From: Anthoceros angustus
Taxonomy: Eukaryota > Streptophyta > Anthocerotopsida > Anthocerotales > Anthocerotaceae
DNA length: 64,000 nucleotides
NCBI GenBank assembly: GCA_010909165.1
Contig: MU008158.1
Location: 3,738,809 to 3,802,808 of the forward strand
Direction of reading: 5' to 3'
The translations under genes and the position numbers were made by a program. Every line of letters begins with the position of its first letter. Positions within the stretch are counted from its first letter, which is position 1. This document shows positions 58,754-64,000 of the stretch, in pieces. A model generated the notes under the pieces. It made no database searches and was not told where the DNA came from. It worked only from the letters and a program-made list of their open reading frames with translations.

Positions 58754-60130
58754 GGAAAGACCGGACTTAGAGGGCCGGATTCGGAGGTGAGGCCGGACTT
58801 GGAGGTCCGAGCCCCTGATATGAGGACGGACCCAGTAGTCCGCATCCGGTATATGGATGTGGAGTGTCGTTAGTACATAAAATAGAGATTGGGGCGACGA
58901 AGCTGCGGAGCGGAGGAGGCAGCAAGGCTGCAAGAAGAGCTGGCCAAGCTCACCGTAGACATTGAGGCAGCTGGCGCACCCGGAAGAGGAAGAGGGTGTG
59001 GGCGGGAGGGGTAGTAGACCGAATGGTGGTCGGTGCCCGTGCAAACAAGCCGAGGAGAGTCTTAGGGGCGGTCCGATCCTAACGCAGTGTGAATGGCAGC
59101 ACAAACTGGATAACCATGTTTTTCATGTGGAAATCATATGGCGCCATGGCCCGTGCAGTCGGCCATGGAAAAAACCATACGAAAATAATATCCTCAATGG
59201 TATGTATTCTTATTTTTATTTTTTATGTGTTCTACATTATTTTTGTTTGAGTCCTACAAAGAGCTCATATATTACCCATGAAAGGACAATATACTCATGT
59301 TATAAATGTCATTCGGTGTCTATGTAGTTTACTTATTTCAATATATAGGTGCTCTTATATGGAATCTCTTATGAATCTACGTAAAAATGAATATAAAAAT
59401 GAATATAAAAATAATTACATTCCTAAATTTTATGCCTTTCATACCAGTCTTATATGCATATTTATGAAGTAAATTTATTTTTTAATAATTAAATATTTTT
59501 ACTTTATAAAAATTATCTAATAATATAAAAACATGAATAAGTACATCCAATAAAATTCATATGTAATTTAATACCTGTATCATGTGTAAAATAATATAGA
59601 GAGCATGTAGATAGGGTCCACACAGTCGGCCATGAAAAGAGGGCATGAATATAATATCCTGTCAATTTATGATTTATGTTATTCCTTGTAAAGTCTTTGT
59701 ACCCATTTGCTTTTGAGTACTACAAAGAACTTGTAAATTACTCATGAAGCTATGAGTATGCTAAATGCATGTACTTTCTTTATATCAAAATATATGTACG
59801 CTTATATGAAATCGGTATGGGATATACACATCATGCACTAATGGCTATGATTCGTATATGCCTTTCACAATTCCTTTCTGAATATCTAACACCTTCGTTC
59901 TAAATTTCTATCATGAATATATTTCTATATTTTATACCAATAAATTACAAATAATAATCTATAATACAAATAATTCGATTAAATACAAAATATTTTATAA
60001 TTTTAAAACAATACAATCATTAAACAATTACAACATTCAGCTTTATGTGAATCCAATCTAAGGCTTTTTGTGCACGATTCTCCCCGCTCGAGCTACTCGA
60101 GACCATGATCCCTCCCCATCAATAGGAACT
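58754..60130. other. AT-rich gene-free interval with a diverged direct repeat
   Basis: From 59.1 kb the sequence is very AT-rich and no gene is seen. Segments 59143-59370 and 59605-59820 share scattered blocks in the same order (cagtcggccatg, ataatatcct, agtactacaaaga / agtcctacaaagag, ttactcatgaa / ttacccatgaa, gcttatatg / ctcttatatgga). This is an old direct duplication about 465 bp apart, possibly remnants of a mobile element. Confidence 0.55.
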
Positions 60131-60133
60131 CAC

Positions 60134-61158
60134 AGGTCAAAGTTTTCTTGCAGGGTGCGCCTAACATATGCATTCAACCCATACGCTATAAAGTTGACGA
60201 GCCCTTGCAATCATACAGATGTAAGGGGCTATCATACAGGATCAGAGACTGAAAATCCACCAAGGCAGGGTGCCCTTACCATGAGAGCTGCAATGCCGAT
60301 GTGAAGGCAATACAGCCAGAACAGCCGTTGATGTGGTTTCACAGAATCATGAGTTCGGTTGATAGTTGCAAATGTGGACTCCAGGAGCCTATCAGAATCA
60401 ATGGATAAAGGCACCACCTGTTCATGGCCTGAAAAGATGATAACGAAGTTCACAGTGATGACTAGATAATGGCGTATGTAAGTAATGTTATAAGCAACAA
60501 CCACACCGAACGGTAGGGACAAGGTTTTGCATTCAGCTACCTACATTCATGTCAGCGCGCACCTCCACTTGTCGCTGATGTTCAGACATGCCCACTGCCA
60601 TTTGCAATAACCAAGTGCTTAAATCAAGCAATATATGGCAGATGGAACTAACGCGCTTGAGCCTGATGATGGCGACAGAAAGCCAGATACTTACTCGGGT
60701 TGTATGATTTATCATGCGAATGACTGGAAAGTAAGCTGTTCCATTGAACAGTATAGCTCCCCATAGGGGTACATAGAATGTGATAGAATGTGAAAAGCCG
60801 TAGCACCTGGTACCAGAGTTTTGATAGTTGGCATCCATGGTTGCACAGTGGTCCTCCCACACTGCAATTGAAGAAAACCACAAAGCCTTTCCATACCTTT
60901 CCGTAGTTGTCTCTATCACGACAAGCACCAAGCACCCGGTCCATAGTCATTTGAGCTGCAAATGCCAATAAATTGACCACTACGCTAGGAAAGACATGAA
61001 GATCACCACTAACCTGTCCAAACTTGAAATTCGGCAGTCCTTCTTGGACCACCAATGCATTAGGGCCACTCCCAAATGCATCTTCCAGTGCATGAACGTG
61101 CACACAAAAGAACCTTTAGATGGTCCGTAAAACTATACGGTGTGGCACATTGTTGCGG
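60134..61158 (-). pseudogene. GCR1: GCR1-like seven-helix receptor, tandem segment 1 (damaged)
   Basis: Minus-strand exons resemble plant GCR1, a cAMP-receptor-like (Dicty_CAR) GPCR-type membrane protein. In order: FYVPLWGAILFNGTAYFPVI (around 60770-60700) followed by a GTAAGTAT donor, LLQMAVGMSEHQRQVEV (near 60600), the exon ending at 60281 (TFATINRTHDSVKPHQRLF then LYCLHIGIAALM before GTAAGG), and 60134-60203 (FIAYGLNAYVRRTLQENFDL). The exon that should read G-A-W-C-W is garbled here (DRVLGACRD) but readable in segment 2. The N-terminal helices and the C-terminal tail are not found. The protein is thought to act in plasma-membrane signalling, though a GPCR role in plants is debated. It is probably a pseudogene, or a gene damaged by sequence errors. 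Confidence 0.65.
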
Positions 61159-62094
61159 TAACATATGCATTCAACCCATACGCTATAAAGTTGAAGAGCC
61201 CTGCAATCATACAGATGGGCTATCATACAGGATCGTGAAAATCCACCAAGGCAGGTGCCCTTACCATGAGAGCTGCAATGCCGATGTGAAGCAAATAACA
61301 TGTTGATGTGGTTTCACAGAATCATGAGTTCGGTTGATAGTTGCAAATGTGGACTCCAGGAGCCTATCAGAATCAATGGATAAAGGCACCACCTGTTCAT
61401 GGCCTGAAAAGATGATAACGAAGTTCACAGTGACAGCTAGATAATGGCATGTACAGGCGAAGTAATGTTATAAGCAACAACCACACCGAACGGTAGGGAC
61501 AAGGTTTTGCATTCAGCTACCTACATTCAGCACACCTCACTTGTCGCTGACGTTCAGACATGCCACCGCCATTTGCAATAACCAAGTGCTTAAATCAAGC
61601 AATATATGGCAGATGGAACTAACGCGCTTGAGCCTGATGATGGCGGCGAAAGCCGATACTTACTCGGGTTGTATTTATCATGCGAATGACTGGAAAGTAA
61701 GCTGTTCCATTGAACAGTATAGCTCCCCATAGGGGTACATACATAGAATGTGAAAAGCCAGCACCCGGTACCAGAGTTTTGATAGTTGGCATCCATGGTT
61801 GCACAGTGGTCCTCCCACACCGCAATCGAAGAAAACCACAAAGTTTCGTACCTTTCCTGTAGTTGTCTCTGTCTGACCCAACACCAAGCACCAGCCATAG
61901 TCATTTGAGCTGCAAATGCCAATAAATTGACCAGGAAAGACATGAAGATCACCACTAACTGTCCAAACTTGAAATTCGGCAGTCCTTCTTGGACCACCAA
62001 TGCATTAGGGCCACTCCCAAATGCATCTTCCAAAGCATGAACGTGCACACAAAAGAACCTTTAGATGGTCCAAAACTATAAGTGGCACATTGTT
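60162..62094. repeat. Tandem direct duplication of about 1 kb
   Basis: Unit 1 is 60162-61158 (997 bp) and unit 2 is 61159-62094 (936 bp). Stretches of 60-130 identical bases alternate with clusters of 1-12-base deletions. Substitutions are few. Confidence 0.9.
61159..62094 (-). pseudogene. GCR1: GCR1-like receptor, tandem segment 2 (damaged)
   Basis: A direct tandem copy of 60162-61158. It preserves GPSKGSFVC (near 62060) after a possible acceptor, MTMAGAWCWVRQRQ (near 61895), FNGTAYFPVIRMIN, and a better acceptor (TGCAG|GGCTCTTC) for the last exon. It is frameshifted elsewhere: the MAVGMSEHQ exon becomes MAVACLNVSDK and stops, and the LYCLHIG exon has lost bases. Differences from segment 1 are mostly short deletions, found in both copies at different places. 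Upstream of 62094 the expected N-terminal exons are absent; an integrase pseudogene begins instead. Confidence 0.65.
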
Positions 62095-62159
62095 GTAAGA
62101 ATATATGTCGATGCGGATGACTACCTAGGCGACATGCCGAGAATGAACAGGAGCGTACC

Positions 62160-63400
62160 AACTAAAGTTCAAACCGGTCCGTTGTGGGTTTCAGGACTTC
62201 CATGTCAGTTAGATCATCTGCAAGGTAACGCCATTCTCCACTCACAAGATGGGCAATTGATGCAAACATGGCAGCATGACGGTGACGAGGCTCTTGCAAC
62301 GGCACCCGGAATGGCGCGGCGTGTATGGGCGGCTATCCGTGGTGGAGGTCTGCACGCTCATTGCAACTCATATGCCCATCACACAGCACAGAGTCAACGC
62401 AGGAATACGTATACGCTTCGTGCAGGTGGAGCTGCAAGTCGATGGAATCGACATCCCAAGGAGGCAGGTGACGGAGGCGCTGTGGTTGATGTAGCCGGAG
62501 GACATGGCCCGCCGCTCGACGGTCCGCATCCGTCGCGTGTAGTACACCAACACGATGCCCATGTTCATGTGGCACATGGATTGTGAGTGGTTCCAGCAGT
62601 TTGCCGCGGTGTGTGCTGTGCGCTAGATTGGAATGGGAGCGATTCTTTGCTTGTCACCGAAATGGATGGTTGGATTGTGTGCGGCCTATGACAAGTATAT
62701 AATTCTGCAGTCCATGGTGCAATAGATGGGGCCACCCACTACGTCCCATGGTTGGTGGAAGATAACAAGCGGGGACAACCATTTTCAACGCCTATGTGGA
62801 TGCAAAGTGAGGAGGTTTGGCCATCCCAGGATTCGGTCGGACTGTAGTGAGCACAACTGATAGAGGCGGACATGATGATGAGGCCAAGGGCACAGCAACT
62901 TCATCCGTGGCCTCCGTGCCTGACCGGGTCGTGGTTGCTTGCGATGCCTTTGTCGGTGAGGAGGTATGGTAGTAATCATGCATGTCTGCAGAGGATTGAG
63001 CATTTTGGCGGTCATTGGGGAGAAGTGGCGTTCACTGCAAGGGGTACATGATGGATTTGGTGAGGAGAAGCGAGTTGGACATCACCAACCCCTGGCACAT
63101 CCATTCCCTACATGTCACCTTCATGCCCACCATGAGGGCGGAGCTGGAACGTTGGAGGCAGGTGTGGAACAGGCACAGGGTGCGCAGGATAAGGGCCGCG
63201 GACATGGACATCCCCGGCTATGTGCTTGCAATAGCGTTCCAGGAAGAGGCTCGGCTCCAAGGGCGGGTGCAGCCACCCGCATATGGGACTGCGGATGACG
63301 ATGGCGAGGAGTTCGATGCCTGTGGTCCTCAATATGCACAGAACGTGGCCCCCGAGATGCCACCGCTAGGTGTGATTGAGCTGTTGTCCGGGGTGAGTCT
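62160..63400 (+). pseudogene. Integrase-core (DDE-type) pseudogene
   Basis: Pieces in several frames line up with the integrase-core domain seen in uncharacterised plant and animal proteins. In order: VELQVDGIDIPRRQVTEAL (62430), PEDMARRSTVRIRR after a TAG, MFMWHMD (expected WHxDG), VHGAIDG (62713), PRIRSDC (expected RVRSDxGxEN), QRIEHFGGHWGEV (expected NQRIERxWxD), and an intact C-terminal piece at 63048-63260 (RRSELDITNPWHIHSLHVTF, then WNRHRVRRIRAADMDIPGYV). At least three frame changes and several stops separate them. Intact relatives are thought to be domesticated or mobile transposase-like enzymes; this copy is inactive. Confidence 0.65.
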
Positions 63401-63524
63401 TCGGCTGCAGCACACTTGTCTTTCACTACTACATTTTGCCCCTCAAAACAACGCTCCAAAACAACGGTTGGAAAAGGCGTTGTTTCTTAGGTTCGGAGCC
63501 ATACCTCGTTTGGTGTGGATTTAG

Positions 63525-64000
63525 GTGCGACTAGGTCCGGGTAATTCTTAATGAGTAATTTTAGTTCTTAACAAATAATTTTAATTCTTAATGATTAATT
63601 TTATATTTAATCAATATAGTGTATAATTAATCAGATATTTAGTAAACAGTGGAATACACTTAACGCGGCTTCATCCGCATCCAACGGGCCCCGTCCCGTT
63701 CCAACTTGTCGAACTTAGCAGCCGTCCGAATCCAACGGGCCCCGTCCCCACATCATGAGCACATCCTGTCTCGTTTGGAGCTGAGAAGCGCATCCGTCCC
63801 AAGGGAACAAGGGCATAGAAAGTTGAGTATTTGCTGCTCCATGAGTTTCACACCCGCAAGTTCATTGTCCTAACAAACTTACTCTCCGCGAGAAAGAGTG
63901 AATTGCTGTCAAGCGAAAGAAGTTGTCAAGCTTGGAAGTGGAGGACAGAGAAGAACTGGTCTTTGGAGATGAAAATGTCCAGGAAGAGACGCTTGTTGGG
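63525..64000. other. Right-end region without a gene
   Basis: 63540-63640 is an A/T-rich stretch built of repeated taattttaattcttaa-like units. An 18-base string (tccaacgggccccgtccc) occurs at about 63680 and again at 63731. No protein-coding signal is seen up to the window end. Confidence 0.5.

Noticed and set aside
1-64000. CRISPR arrays, bacterial operons, ribosome binding sites
   Set aside because: The window is clearly plant nuclear DNA with spliceosomal introns and LTR retrotransposons; no regularly spaced short repeats of CRISPR type were seen. I also noticed no tRNA or rRNA gene, but a covariance-model scan would be needed to exclude one.

Overview
This is nuclear DNA of a green plant. 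It carries intron-rich genes for plant-specific receptor kinases (malectin-like plus LRR ectodomains, and a legume-lectin type), a polyamine oxidase, an NRAMP metal transporter and a GCR1-type receptor, together with Ty1/copia elements primed by initiator tRNA-Met. Most introns are short (about 70-130 bp) with GT-AG borders; a few are GC-AG. A non-seed land plant or close relative is my best guess, but the sequence alone does not fix the lineage.

Layout. 1-3014: no recognisable gene, AT-rich from about 1.86 kb. 3020-9754: a degenerate Copia retrotransposon with 221-bp LTRs and a GTCCC target duplication. 10.1-16.2 kb (minus): a multi-exon gene whose last exon is an array of 492-bp repeats coding a Gln/His-rich protein; upstream exons look weakly agenet/Tudor-like. 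18.2-22.6 kb (plus): malectin-LRR receptor kinase A, with an altered catalytic loop and altered DFG motif. 22.8-26.7 kb: a divergent pair, an unnamed plastid-type membrane protein (minus) and a secreted polyamine oxidase (plus), 94 bp apart. 27.4-28.9 kb (minus): a wrecked lectin receptor kinase. 29.5-39.0 kb: head-to-head malectin-LRR receptor kinases E (minus) and F (plus), followed by relic exons of another. 42.9-44.6 kb (minus): an intronless NRAMP gene. 46.7-51.5 kb (plus): malectin-LRR receptor kinase G. 52.6-58.8 kb: a decayed coiled-coil/repeat ORF region split by a second, deleted Copia element (GAGCA duplication). 59.1-60.1 kb: AT-rich. 60.1-62.1 kb (minus): a tandem pair of damaged GCR1-like segments. 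62.2-63.4 kb (plus): a frameshifted integrase-core pseudogene. 63.5-64 kb: no gene.

Functionally the window is a receptor cluster: four malectin-LRR kinases with a nearly shared intron plan, one lectin-kinase pseudogene and relic exons, suggesting birth-and-death duplication among retroelements. The remaining genes (polyamine oxidase, NRAMP, plastid protein, nuclear repeat protein, GCR1-like) look like independent neighbours. Exon borders were read by eye from splice signals and phase; the spliced reading frames of A, B, C, E and F close exactly, and that of G closes with one uncertain donor.
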